DNA of 64,000 nucleotides from Pararhizobium_B sp963760965. Lineage in GTDB: Bacteria > Pseudomonadota > Alphaproteobacteria > Rhizobiales > Rhizobiaceae. Under the pieces are notes generated by a model. The model saw nothing but the letters and a program-made list of their open reading frames with translations, was not told the origin of the DNA and ran no database searches. The position numbers and the translations under genes are program-made. Where the stretch lies: positions 257,609 to 321,608 of the forward strand of contig CAVXEW010000009.1 in NCBI GenBank assembly GCA_963760965.1. Reading direction: 5' to 3'. Positions 56,016 through 64,000 of the stretch are shown here, one piece after another (position 1 is the stretch's first letter; each line of letters opens with the position of its first letter).

Positions 56016-57680
56016 ATGCCGTCAACGAGAACCATCATCAATGCCAAGGACGTCGAAGCCGCGACCAAGCTCGCAGAGGCGGGCGGGCCGCCGGACGGCA
56101 AGGTGCACGAGTGGCTCGACCAGTCGAACAAGGGGCTCACGTTGCGGCTGCGCGGAAAGAAAGTGGTCTGGATTTGCAAGACCAATTCCGTGGCCAAGCT
56201 CATCGGCGTCGCGTTCCCGAGGGACGACCCCTGGAAGATGACTGCACCCACCAAAGCGCGGGAGGTGCACGCGCACGTGAAGGCAATCCTCAAGGACGAC
56301 CCGACCAAGATCGACTCATTCCTCGCGGCGTTCCATGCCACGAAAGACGTGAGGCAGGCGATCGAGGCGATGAAGCCAAAGCCGACGACGTGGAGCCTGA
56401 TGCAGTGCGTGGAGCAATACATCGAAGACAAGACTGCGGAGAACGCCGAGAAGCCGATCAAGCCGAAGACGGTCAAGGACGTCCGGCTGACCTTCAACCG
56501 CCCGGAGTTCGCCGCGGCGGCCGGCACCGCGGCGAGCATGCTAAAGCGCGGCGAAATCGAAGCCGTGCGAAACGCCGTGCTGAAATCCGCCGGGCCGTCA
56601 AGCGCGAAGAAGGTCGTCGCGTACACCCGCGCGGTGTTGGAACACTGCAACGCCCACCACTCCGGCCTGTCCGGACTGGAGACGGTGCCGGAACCATGGT
56701 GGCGGATGCTTTCTGTTCCGTTCACATTGCAGGCAAGGACCCGCCGTCCGACGCTCGAAGCCCTGGCCAAGTCCCTAGTACTTGCCGAGCACTATCTCGA
56801 AAAACCCTTGCCGGGCCGACAGAAGGGGTCGGCATACGGCGTCTACCCAGGAACGCTGGCGGGGTTGTGGTGGATCGTGCTGTGCTGTCAGCGCGCCGAA
56901 GCGGCGATGTCATTGCTTCCGGAACACGTTGTTCCCGATCCGGAAAACCCAGGCTGGATGTTGGCGGCCTGGGACGAGACGTTGATGAAGGGCGGCAAGG
57001 TCCATGTCCTTCCCGTTCCCGCTGCGGCTTGGGATTCGGTCGACCGGATCAGGCAGTCGAACAAGAAATTCGACGGCTCCGGGTTCGCGTTCCCGTCGTC
57101 AAGGAAGCCGGGCGTGCATGTCACACAGTCGGGAGCTTACAGCATCCTTTACAAGCTGGCCGGCCGCGACGGTGTCTCGAAGAAGTCCGGAGAATCCCGC
57201 GACCTGCTTGCTGAATGCGGCATCGACTGGTGGTCGATGCATGACGTCCGGCGTTCACTGACGAAAGCCATGGACGACGCAGGCATCCCTGGCGGATCGA
57301 GCGTCGTACTCGCACACGAAGTCAAGGACGAGCGCAACCTCGACGACGGAAGCGAGAACATTGCGCAGCGCCAGGCCCGCATCACGCGCATTGCCTACGG
57401 CGCGGCCCAGAACCTCGCCTTGAAGCGCCGTGCGATGGAAATCTGGACCTCCGCAGTGATCGGCGAGTACGAGCAGCAGAAAGCGGCGTTCGACGCGGAG
57501 TTACTCACCTTCCGTCGCGGCATGATTTGCACATCCGGTTGTGCCTGCCCCTCGGACCAGAAACTTCCGCCGCAGCACATGCATGCCCGCAGCCGGGCGT
57601 CGGCCCTGATCTCGCCGACCACGCGTCCGTCATGCTTGCCTGCCGGACCCGCAAGTTTCGGCGGCAACCCCATGCCTTGA
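56016..57680 (+). CDS. tyrosine recombinase / integrase
   Basis: 554-residue frame. Catalytic residues are recognisable in order: Arg in LCCQRAEAAMSLL, Lys in GGKVHVLPVP, His-x-x-Arg in MHDVRRSLTKAM, His in VLAHEV, and a likely Tyr in RITRIAYG. The N-terminal 200 residues include a core-binding-type domain. ATG at 56016 has GGAGGTG. The last 50 or so residues (from TFRRG) are read antisense to the next gene and do not look natural, so the original stop may have been nearer 57510. Confidence 0.86.
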   Translation: MPSTRTIINAKDVEAATKLAEAGGPPDGKVHEWLDQSNKGLTLRLRGKKVVWICKTNSVAKLIGVAFPRDDPWKMTAPTKAREVHAHVKAILKDDPTKIDSFLAAFHATKDVRQAIEAMKPKPTTWSLMQCVEQYIEDKTAENAEKPIKPKTVKDVRLTFNRPEFAAAAGTAASMLKRGEIEAVRNAVLKSAGPSSAKKVVAYTRAVLEHCNAHHSGLSGLETVPEPWWRMLSVPFTLQARTRRPTLEALAKSLVLAEHYLEKPLPGRQKGSAYGVYPGTLAGLWWIVLCCQRAEAAMSLLPEHVVPDPENPGWMLAAWDETLMKGGKVHVLPVPAAAWDSVDRIRQSNKKFDGSGFAFPSSRKPGVHVTQSGAYSILYKLAGRDGVSKKSGESRDLLAECGIDWWSMHDVRRSLTKAMDDAGIPGGSSVVLAHEVKDERNLDDGSENIAQRQARITRIAYGAAQNLALKRRAMEIWTSAVIGEYEQQKAAFDAELLTFRRGMICTSGCACPSDQKLPPQHMHARSRASALISPTTRPSCLPAGPASFGGNPMP

Positions 57681-57815
57681 GGCGTGCGTCTGCACCGCCG
57701 ACGTCGTCCTCCCCATGGCCGCTGCAATCTCTCGCGACGTCAGGCCGCCGAGCCACTGCCGAGCGAGTTCGGCGTCGAGTTCCGGCGACCATTCCGTGTA
57801 TGTACCCGTGCGCAT
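57505..57815 (-). pseudogene. GcrA-like helix-turn-helix + zinc-ribbon protein, two frameshifts
   Basis: Three overlapping frames join into one 102-residue protein if one base is removed from each of two C4 runs (57668-57671 and 57548-57551). Part 1: EWSPELDAELARQWLGGLTS with REIAAAMGRTTSAVQTHASRHG, the GcrA/Myb-like helix-turn-helix. Part 2: LPPKLAGPAGKH...RLRACMCCGGSFWSEG. Part 3: RHNRMCKSCRDGR and stop. Cys pairs CxxC...CxxC form a zinc ribbon. As read, translation stops after 61 codons. Either decayed or a sequencing artefact. Confidence 0.7.
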
Positions 57816-57914
57816 CTTCCCATCTCCCAGGTTTGTTCTCCAAGGAAATGGTTGGCTCTGCTGGCGGCCGGCGCAAATCCGCCGGCGGCATCAATGTCAG
57901 GGACAGCGGAATGC

Positions 57915-58109
57915 CTACAAGTCGCGGCGCGGCTTTCCGGCATCGGACAGAATATCGATCGCGATTTGTTGGATCTCCGCCGCTGTCCGCGGATCATTGA
58001 GCGGTGCCGGCCCGAAATAGGTCTCCTTGCCGCAGCCGACGCAGCGGTCCGGCGGTCCATCTGCGCGGGTTTCGGCAGCGCAGTTGAGGCAGATCCAGCG
58101 GCGGATCAC
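57915..58109 (-). CDS. small zinc-ribbon protein
   Basis: 64-residue protein with two CxxC pairs (CLNC...CVGC) in the first 35 residues. GTG at 58109 lies 2 bp after the upstream stop and has GGGA before it; a longer GTG start at 58166 would overlap the upstream gene by 55 bp. Function unknown; such proteins are common in phages. Confidence 0.65.
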   Translation of the reverse strand: MIRRWICLNCAAETRADGPPDRCVGCGKETYFGPAPLNDPRTAAEIQQIAIDILSDAGKPRRDL

Positions 58110-58111
58110 AG

Positions 58112-58486
58112 CTACCGTTCCCAGGTCGCCGGCGGGCTGCACGATGCCATGCTTCGAAGGTACCACTCGTCCAGCCTGACGAGAAAAAGATCGATCATAC
58201 CCGACGGCAGGATCGCTTCTCGCGAGACGATATGTTCTGCGAGATCGACCACCTCGACTGGACAGCCCAGCAACTCGCGGACGATGCGCCGGAAAGTGTC
58301 GATGTCGGAGTATGACGTGAGTTTCCGGGATGCCGCCAGGCGCAAGGGCATCCCGGACACGTCGAGAAACCTCGCTGTCAGACCAGTCACGTACACGAGT
58401 CCGGCCACTCTACAGCGTCTCATGAGGGTTTCGAGAGCGTCTTTGTGAGCAAGCAGTTCGCATGTCGGCCTTGGGGTCTCAGTCAT
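58112..58486 (-). CDS. hypothetical protein
   Basis: 124 residues, not recognised. The segment TSYSDIDTFRRIVRELLGCPVEVVDL faintly recalls minimal nucleotidyltransferases, but the GS active-site motif is absent. ATG at 58486 has GGAAGG at good spacing and overlaps the previous stop by 8 bp, consistent with translational coupling. Confidence 0.55.
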   Translation of the reverse strand: MTETPRPTCELLAHKDALETLMRRCRVAGLVYVTGLTARFLDVSGMPLRLAASRKLTSYSDIDTFRRIVRELLGCPVEVVDLAEHIVSREAILPSGMIDLFLVRLDEWYLRSMASCSPPATWER

Positions 58487-59029
58487 TGTCATAGCCTTCC
58501 GGCGGATCGCACGGCACCATGCGGTCCGTCTCCAGGTCGTACATGTACCAGCTGCCGTCGCCGGCCTTGCGGCGGTAGACGCCCTCAATCCTTGCCCGCG
58601 GCTTTGTTTGCGGGGCTCCGATGGCGTGCTCGTCACAGAGCGTCTGCATCCAGCTGCCCCGGCGCAGCAAGCCGGGCTCGCCGCACACTTCACACGTATG
58701 CATTGCGCGAGCTTCAGCCAGCTCTTCCGCTGCCGAAATGGCTTCGAGCGCTTCGTCGACGACAGCGCCGCCGACATTGTAGTAGATTCCAGACCGCCGA
58801 ATTTTTCTTTGATCTGCCGCAGGCACCAGTAATGTCCGAGCGGCCGGGTGCCCGCGACGTCATGCTCGTTGAGCTGCGCCCACGTAAGCATCCGCGTGTA
58901 GGTCGGCAGCCACTGATGCACCGTCTTGAAAAACCCGCGGATCGGCTGGATCCAGCCCGTGCTGCATTCGAACTGGAAGTCTGCGGGAATCAGGTCTGGG
59001 AACTCACGCTTGAGATCGTCGAAATCCAT
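58479..59029 (-). pseudogene. phage-type hypothetical protein, one frameshift
   Basis: The N-terminal 80 residues (from ATG 59029, ribosome-binding site GGAGGTG) end in RQIKEKFGGL, and the continuation IYYNVGGAVVDEALEAISAAEE...CEVCGEPGLLRRGSWMQTLCDEHA lies in another frame. Restoring one missing base at about 58789-58791 gives KEKFGGLRIYYN, a motif common in phage and plasmid proteins, and a protein of about 183 residues with a zinc-binding CxxC...C part. As read, the product is disrupted. Confidence 0.7.
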
Positions 59030-59031
59030 GG

Positions 59032-59829
59032 CTACACCTCCACCACTTTGAACCAGTCGAAGCCGTTCAGCCGCTCGTCCTCGCGCGGCAAATATCCCAG
59101 CGGGTTACAGACTACGCGCGTGCCGCCGACGGCGTAGTCGAAAGCTTGATGCACGTGTCCGTGGACCCACAAGTCCGGCGCAAAATCGCCTTCGAACATG
59201 TAGTCAAGGTTGTTGACGAACGCCCCATTGAGGGCGCTGCCTTCGTACCGCGTAGCGATGCTGCGCGACGACGGGGCGGTATGGGTGACGACGACCGTCG
59301 GACCGTTAAATGGCAGCGCCAGTTGCTTTTCGAGCCAGAGCACCGATGACATGCAACGTCGCTCGCGTGTCGTCGGGCGTCAGCAGGCGGCCGGCGTCGG
59401 CCCAGATAAGACGGTAGTCGAGCATGAGATCTGCCGCAGCATCGTAGAGCAGATGCTGCATGCCCTGGCCTTCGAGCATGAAGTCCGTCCACAGCGTCGC
59501 GCCCAGGAATCGCACTCCGCCGAGAACGACATCGTCATTTTCCAGCATGTGCACACCGAACTTGCTTGTTCGGAGCGACGCTTCCGAAGCCGCCCGGCCC
59601 TCGGCGAGACGCGTGTCTAGGTGGCCGCCGTAGAATTCGTGGTTTCCGCGCACATAGACGACGGGCATTTTCCACGCGATCTCTTTCCGTGCCCACTCGA
59701 CGGTGGCCGCCGGGCCGCCGTCGATGTCGCCGGCCAGGACGCAGACATCGGCGTCGAGGATGCGATCCGGCTGCCCCGCGACCGGCCGTTAGCTTCGAAG
59801 TGCAGGTCGGAAAGAACCCAGAGCTTCAT
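59032..59829 (-). pseudogene. metallophosphoesterase, two frameshifts
   Basis: Three frames join to a 265-residue calcineurin-like phosphoesterase. Part 1: MKLWVLSDLHFEANG (D-x-H motif). Part 2: DADVCVLAGDIDGG (GD motif), YVRGNHEFYGG (GNHE motif). Part 3: VVVTHTAPSS and DLWVHGHVHQAFDY (GHxH motif). One base is missing near the C4 run 59774-59777 and one extra base sits near 59355. All metal-binding motifs survive in the restored protein. ATG at 59829 overlaps the upstream stop. Confidence 0.78.
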
Positions 59830-60203
59830 GATTGACACCCTTCGGTGAGCTTCAGAATGTCGTTGACGAGCGGTCGCCAGCGCCGATCCCCGGCAGCGAG
59901 AATTGCGAGCAGGGCCCGAGTTTCTTTGACTGCTTCTTCGTAGACCCGGACACGGCTTGCCAAGAGAGCGACGTCGCTCGGGTCGTACTCCCGCGAGTGC
60001 GTGCGATGCAGGATGACGATATCCCGGCGACCGTCCTCGAGTTCGACGAGCGCGGCTTGGTTGTCCATCTCGAAGCCAGACCACAGGACAGAGATCGCGT
60101 GCATGATCTGAAACTCGACATTACCGTAGCGCTCGGTGATGATCTGCCGGACCTTCCGCTTGTCGAGCACGGTCAGGAGGTCGAAGGGCTGCTGCTCAGT
60201 CAT
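59826..60203 (-). CDS. hypothetical protein
   Basis: 125 residues, intact, not recognised. Contains LLTVLDKRKVRQIITERYGNVEFQIMH and a C-terminal helix-rich part. Overlaps both neighbours by ATGA/8 bp, so it belongs to the same coupled operon. Confidence 0.72.
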   Translation of the reverse strand: MTEQQPFDLLTVLDKRKVRQIITERYGNVEFQIMHAISVLWSGFEMDNQAALVELEDGRRDIVILHRTHSREYDPSDVALLASRVRVYEEAVKETRALLAILAAGDRRWRPLVNDILKLTEGCQS

Positions 60204-60579
60204 CCTTGAGTTCTCCCTGTACCTTGCCCCGGATCACAGCATGGGCGATCGCCAGCAGATCCCTGCCATCCTGGTCGACAGGCTCAAGCTTGAAGCTGAT
60301 GCCGTGCTGCCCGCGATGGTCGTTAAGCGCCGCGATGTTGATGCTGTAGCCAAGCATGGTGAGTCCCATCAGTGCCTGGCTTGGCTCCATGATCTTGTCC
60401 TTAAAGTTGCCCTCTCCGCCCGGGTAGAACGCCTGGTACAGCTGCTCATCCGTGAGGTTGCTGGCCAGGCGATTATGGTTCACGGCCCGCCTGGCGGCCT
60501 CGTCCAAAACCTGGGCGACATGCCGCCTCCAGAGCCAGCGGACACCCTGGGGATGTTGGAAGCGCCTGTCTTCAGTCAT
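60196..60579 (-). CDS. hypothetical protein
   Basis: 127 residues, intact, not recognised. Segments LTDEQLYQAFYPGGEGNFKDKIM and TMLGYSINIAALNDHRGQHG are distinctive. Overlaps the next gene by 8 bp. Confidence 0.7.
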   Translation of the reverse strand: MTEDRRFQHPQGVRWLWRRHVAQVLDEAARRAVNHNRLASNLTDEQLYQAFYPGGEGNFKDKIMEPSQALMGLTMLGYSINIAALNDHRGQHGISFKLEPVDQDGRDLLAIAHAVIRGKVQGELKDD

Positions 60580-60874
60580 GCTCGCTGCTCCCTGGTTCGA
60601 GCAGCACCCGCGTCAGACCGGTTCCTGCGTCTTCACCCGCCACGAAGGCCACGATGACGGTGTAGCCGAGGGGTTGCAAAGACAGCAGAACGTCCTCTGC
60701 GTCCGCGCACAGACCTGCCGCGACGGTCACCTCGGGCACGCCATGGCCGTTCATGACCGCGGCGTCTCGCATCATGCGGCGCAACTGCCGCAAAAGCTCA
60801 GACCGTCGCTGCAGCTGCGTCGCCGTCTCATACATGTCGCGGTCTTCCCGTTCCTGATCACTGTCGCTAGTCAT
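60572..60874 (-). CDS. hypothetical protein
   Basis: 100 residues, intact, highly charged N-terminus (SDSDQEREDRD), predicted helix RRSELLRQLRRMMRD. Not recognised. Overlaps the metallophosphoesterase stop by ATGA. Confidence 0.68.
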   Translation of the reverse strand: MTSDSDQEREDRDMYETATQLQRRSELLRQLRRMMRDAAVMNGHGVPEVTVAAGLCADAEDVLLSLQPLGYTVIVAFVAGEDAGTGLTRVLLEPGSSEHD

Positions 60875-61412
60875 GCTTCAATTCTCCGACCAGCTGCCGG
60901 AAAGTCCTGGGCGCGATAACCGACATCCGGCATGTCGACCCCGACGTCCCGGCTGCGACTAAAGGATTCGAGGTCGCCATGCGAATGCCCGAAGAAGTGG
61001 TAGGCTCCCTTGCCGATGCCCTGCCACGTGCGCAACGCGTAATGGCAGAGGACGAGCCGCTGCCCTTCGTCATTCGTTTCGACGAGCTTTTCCGGCGGGC
61101 GATCCCACGGCAATGAGGCGATGGTCGGATGGAGGCGACCCTTCTTATCGACGTCATGGTTCCCGATGATCAGGCGCTTCCGGCCATTCAATCTGGCGAA
61201 GAGCCAACGCCAGCGCGCGGATCTCTCGTCGTTTGGAAGCAGAAGTCACCAAGATGATAGACGACATCGTCCGGATTGACGGCATCGTTCCAAGCCCTGA
61301 CCAGGAACTCATCCATTTCATCGGTGTCGCCGAACGGTCGAGGCCGTTTGATGCGGTCGGAGATCATCAGCCGATGACCAAAATGCGTGTCAGAGGTATA
61401 AAACTTCGTCAT
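60871..61412 (-). pseudogene. metallophosphoesterase (second), one frameshift
   Basis: Two frames join into a 180-residue phosphoesterase. Part 1: FYTSDTHFGH (D-x-H), VYHLGDFCF (GD). Part 2: RLIIGNHDVDKKG (GNHD), CHYALRTW, YHFFGHSHGD (GHxH). Adding one A to the A3 run at 61232-61234 (T3 on the plus strand) joins them as FCFQNDERSARW. First gene of the minus-strand operon; ATG at 61412 with GAAGGAGG. Confidence 0.78.
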
Positions 61413-61780
61413 CGAAGCCTCCTTCGTTCGTTCGAATACAGATGCACAGGCGCGCCCTGGCGGACGCGGGGTCTAGTTCAGGCTGTGCGTATTCGAAGTC
61501 CGGAGGTCATGACGAAGGTTGGCTCCTGCGAGCTGCGGTTGCGATGACGAAGCGTTATAGCCGGTCCGATTGCGGCTGTGAGCCCCGAAAATATTTCCGG
61601 CGACCGGCAGGGTTAAGAATCCGCGATCGCAGAAGTACATGTCTCCAATCTTGATGTCGGCGTGAAGGATTCGCCGCCCGCCGGCTGCTTGCGCCAGTCG
61701 CCGCCGGCTCCAACCATGATACTGCGGACAAGAGCCAAACAGGCGGGCCGCCAAGGGATCAAGGGGACGGGGCGGCCACG
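61413..61780. other. 368-bp divergent promoter region of the element
   Basis: Between the phage-type operon and the replicase. No supported gene. TTCGAATAC (61431-61439) and GTATTCGAA (61489-61497) form a 9-bp inverted pair 49 bp apart; these could be repressor half sites. CG-rich elsewhere. Confidence 0.5.
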
Positions 61781-63871
61781 ATGGCGACATCACCAATCGA
61801 CTTCATGACACGGTACGAAGAGGAAGCTGGCAGCGCTTCCCGCGAACGTCGCGAGCGTGCGAGCACCGCTCCGGAACGGGCGGAGAAGCGTGCTGCCAAG
61901 GTAGCCCGGGACCGCGCTACTGCGAATGCTGTGATTGATCCCAAGGCACGCGCTGCGGCAATAGCGAAAATCGAAGACCGCGAGCCCTTTCGACTTAGGC
62001 TGCAGGAGCAGATCCAGGCCGACAACATCCGTGCAGCCGCCAGGCTTGAGACAGGGTTTCTCGCACAAGACCAGTGGATCGGCGACAGCTTCCGCCGCGG
62101 CGTGACGTTCGAGCGCGGACTGCGGTCCGACGCCCTCGGCGAAGTCGGCAAGCGCTTCGTCGCGGGATGTCCGAAGAGGCTCCGGAGCGCAAACGAAAAG
62201 GGCATGATGCGGGTCGAGACGTCGCGCAAGGTCCTGAACCTCGACAACGCATGGGTCGAAGCGAACCGGGCCATGGTCAGTCTCGTTCGCGTTGACCTCG
62301 ACGGCATCTTCAAGGACTTCGAGCAGCTGGAATTCCTGCTGCAGGAAATCATGGACGACGGGTATCTGGTTTGCATGCCGCATCTCGTCGTTGGCGAAAT
62401 CAGGCAGTCGTCGACGTTGCAGCAGCAAGAGCATTACGGAGACACATTCCTGAGCAGGCCGCACCTCTGGTTTGTCCTGCCCGCCGCAGTCAACTGCACG
62501 GAGACCGGCCGCGATGGTCCGAAGAAGCTGTTGGCGTCCGTCTACCGCGGCTTGCTCAACATCCTCGCGCCGCTTGGGGCCGATCCGCAGGCGGCGTTGA
62601 TGCTGGCGCGCGGCAAGAATCCTCTGAGTCCGTGGTGGGCGGTCGAAGTCTTCAACGGCGAATCCTTTCCGTTGCTGTCGGAGTATGCCGAGAAGCTCGA
62701 GGACAGGATGAACATCGGCCGCCAAGAGCTGTCGCGCCAGGCGGCGGCGATCCAGTCCGGCGGCGACAAGGAAGCATCGAACGCGGCATTCACAGGATGG
62801 CAGCGCGAGGCGTACGACATCCTCCGCGCGGCCCATGCCGATCGTCATCCGGACTACTTGGCCGCTGTCGGCAACCCGGATGCGATTGCGGAGTTCCTGC
62901 GGCCCCGCATGTCCACCATGGACATCGCATCGTCCGCCAGGGATGCAGCGAAAGGCATGTCGCCGGAACGAGCGGCTTACGTCTTCGAAAAGGTCGTCAG
63001 CTATGCGGCGAGCAGCTGGGATCCCGACGTCGCCGACAAGCCCAGGGTTAACCGCGGCCGACTGTCCCATGTGGTCGACGGCATCCAAGGAGGTCGCAAG
63101 CGCCAGGCCGCTGCCGGAAAGGCCGTTGCCAACGAACGTGCCGACGCTTCCATGAACGCCATCGCCGACGAGATTGAACGTTTCCGGAAGGCCGGGACGG
63201 AGCCGACGCAGGCGGACGTCGCCCGGTCTACCGGCCTTCACCGGAACACCGTCGGCAGGCGTTGGCATTCTGCTTTGTCGGAATGCACACGACGCTCCAT
63301 AGATATAAAGGTTACCCACCATCCGGTTCGTCCGAAGGAACAGAACCAGGCACAGGCAGAGGAGGACAAAGCTATGGGCAAGCCGATATTCGGAGGACCA
63401 CGGTTCAAGCCATGGGTGGTGAAGGCGAAGACAGTGAAGTCGGATGTTCCGGAGGTGGGGACGGTCTGCGATGACATCGGGGATTTGTTCTTCCCGAGCA
63501 GCAGCGTGTCCGAAAGCAAACCCGTGAGACCCGTGGCTTCGGTCGGTCGCCCGGCCTTCGGTCCGGTTATCGTTGGCCCGTCGGAAACAAAGGTAGCCGT
63601 AAAGCCGTCAAAAGAGCCAGTACAGCGCCCTTCCGTCGAAAAGCGTGCCTCGGGTCGCCCGAAGTCGGAAAGGCCCTCTGGCGGCTCGGATAACCGGGTT
63701 GCCGACGGCGTGCATATGACGGCCGAACCGATCCGGGAACAGGAGAAAGACCGACGGCAATGTGCCGAGACGAAGCCGGGACCGCGGCAACGGCCTTTGG
63801 TAATGCCGCCGCGGTGGCTGTCGCCGTCGGCGTACGATCGCATTCTCGCCGAAACCGAATCCGCAGCTTGA
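61781..63871 (+). CDS. replication initiator/replicase, ColE2/phage type
   Basis: 696-residue protein. Residues about 160-290 match the plasmid/phage replicase family: LDLDN-like LNLDNAWV, RPHLWFVLPAAVN, LAPLGADPQAALMLARGKNPLSPWW (KNPL motif). A helix-turn-helix follows near 475-495 (TQADVARSTGLHRNTVGRRWH). The last 170 residues are low-complexity and charged. Single intact frame, unlike the operon to its left. ATG at 61781 behind a G-rich stretch. Would let the element replicate on its own after excision. Confidence 0.75.
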   Translation: MATSPIDFMTRYEEEAGSASRERRERASTAPERAEKRAAKVARDRATANAVIDPKARAAAIAKIEDREPFRLRLQEQIQADNIRAAARLETGFLAQDQWIGDSFRRGVTFERGLRSDALGEVGKRFVAGCPKRLRSANEKGMMRVETSRKVLNLDNAWVEANRAMVSLVRVDLDGIFKDFEQLEFLLQEIMDDGYLVCMPHLVVGEIRQSSTLQQQEHYGDTFLSRPHLWFVLPAAVNCTETGRDGPKKLLASVYRGLLNILAPLGADPQAALMLARGKNPLSPWWAVEVFNGESFPLLSEYAEKLEDRMNIGRQELSRQAAAIQSGGDKEASNAAFTGWQREAYDILRAAHADRHPDYLAAVGNPDAIAEFLRPRMSTMDIASSARDAAKGMSPERAAYVFEKVVSYAASSWDPDVADKPRVNRGRLSHVVDGIQGGRKRQAAAGKAVANERADASMNAIADEIERFRKAGTEPTQADVARSTGLHRNTVGRRWHSALSECTRRSIDIKVTHHPVRPKEQNQAQAEEDKAMGKPIFGGPRFKPWVVKAKTVKSDVPEVGTVCDDIGDLFFPSSSVSESKPVRPVASVGRPAFGPVIVGPSETKVAVKPSKEPVQRPSVEKRASGRPKSERPSGGSDNRVADGVHMTAEPIREQEKDRRQCAETKPGPRQRPLVMPPRWLSPSAYDRILAETESAA

Positions 63872-63882
63872 TGTGACAGAAT

Positions 63883-63916
63883 TCCCTCACACCCGAGTGG
63901 ATTGTGAAGGATTTTT
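63883..63916 (+). terminator. rho-independent terminator after the replicase gene
   Basis: Nine-bp stem TCCCTCACA / TGTGAAGGA with one mismatch and an 11-nt loop, followed by TTTTT. It starts 12 bp after the replicase stop. Confidence 0.6.
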
Positions 63917-64000
63917 CTCAGTGCTGTTTGGACATGTCCAACGCCGGTTTGCAGAATTCCGCCGGCGGGCTCACCATGCTGGTGCGGCAGAAACAAGGGA
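63917..64000. other. end of window, no gene identified
   Basis: Contains the 10-bp palindrome GGACATGTCC at 63930-63939. An ATG near 63977 could open a plus-strand gene, but only eight codons are visible. Confidence 0.3.

Larger units (their letters stand above)
55806..64000. mobile_element. integrated element (prophage/integrative plasmid-like), left end; right end beyond window
   Basis: Begins at the tRNA-Lys fragment and contains, in order: tyrosine integrase, a minus-strand operon of nine small phage-type genes (zinc-ribbon proteins, metallophosphoesterases, hypotheticals), and a plus-strand replicase. Gene style differs sharply from the metabolic island: very small genes, many frameshifts, no metabolic enzymes. 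Whether it is a prophage or a plasmid-like integrative element cannot be decided from this part. Confidence 0.7.

Noticed and set aside
61473..61796. 107-residue minus-strand open frame overlapping the replicase start
   Set aside because: No ribosome-binding site, no recognisable motif, and it lies in a divergent promoter region; composition looks like chance.

Overview
The window looks like a piece of an alphaproteobacterial chromosome, probably Hyphomicrobiales. The reasons are high GC, tightly overlapping ATGA/GTGA gene junctions, an IalB-family protein, and the mix of ABC and TRAP uptake systems with aromatic-acid catabolism. No intact RNA gene was found.

Positions 1-14.2 kb carry two divergent catabolic operons. 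The minus-strand operon (10270 down past position 1) runs: opine-dehydrogenase-like protein, 3-hydroxyacyl-CoA dehydrogenase, Rieske dioxygenase reductase, alpha and beta subunits, acyl-CoA ligase, thiolase-like protein, a zinc-ribbon/OB-fold protein fused to a degenerate SDR, a cyclase-family (kynurenine formamidase/isatin hydrolase type) hydrolase, and an SDR cut by the window edge. The plus-strand operon holds SDR, MarR regulator, enoyl-CoA hydratase, acyl-CoA dehydrogenase and RidA. A Dpp/Opp-type ABC transporter, a dienelactone hydrolase fused to an NTF2-like domain and a TRAP transporter follow (14.6-24.8 kb). Three operon fronts here share a TTTAA-CC-TTAAA-like palindrome, probably the MarR operator.

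Positions 24.8-30.4 kb hold a GntR-controlled module (HpaI-type aldolase, quinone-oxidoreductase-like enzyme, luciferase-family monooxygenase, flavin reductase) and an FAD-linked oxidase. Positions 30.6-38.6 kb hold a second cyclase-family hydrolase, a second MarR, both subunits of an indolepyruvate:ferredoxin oxidoreductase, a class I aminotransferase, and an amino-acid ABC binding protein and permease. Positions 38.7-52.8 kb hold a class V aminotransferase, a 2-aminobenzoate-CoA ligase-like enzyme, a complete Liv transporter, 3-hydroxyanthranilate 3,4-dioxygenase, a DapA-family enzyme, a lone molybdenum hydroxylase large subunit, a LysR regulator and an arylformamidase-like hydrolase. Taken together, the first 52 kb looks like an island for degrading indolic or anthranilate-type compounds (indole-3-acetate is the best guess). 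A LysR operator, GCTATTCC-N5-GGAATAGC, lies on both sides of the lysR gene.

Positions 53.2-55.2 kb hold an IalB-like secreted protein and a two-partner-secretion TpsB transporter that is truncated at its C-terminus. At 55756-55805 lies a 3' fragment of tRNA-Lys(CTT), beside a tyrosine integrase at 56016. This marks the left end (attL) of an integrated element that continues past the window. The element carries a minus-strand operon of nine small phage-type genes (57505-61412) and a ColE2/phage-type replicase (61781-63871). Four of the nine operon genes contain single-base frameshifts, six in all, mostly at or next to short homopolymer runs. No such indels were noticed in the preceding 55 kb.
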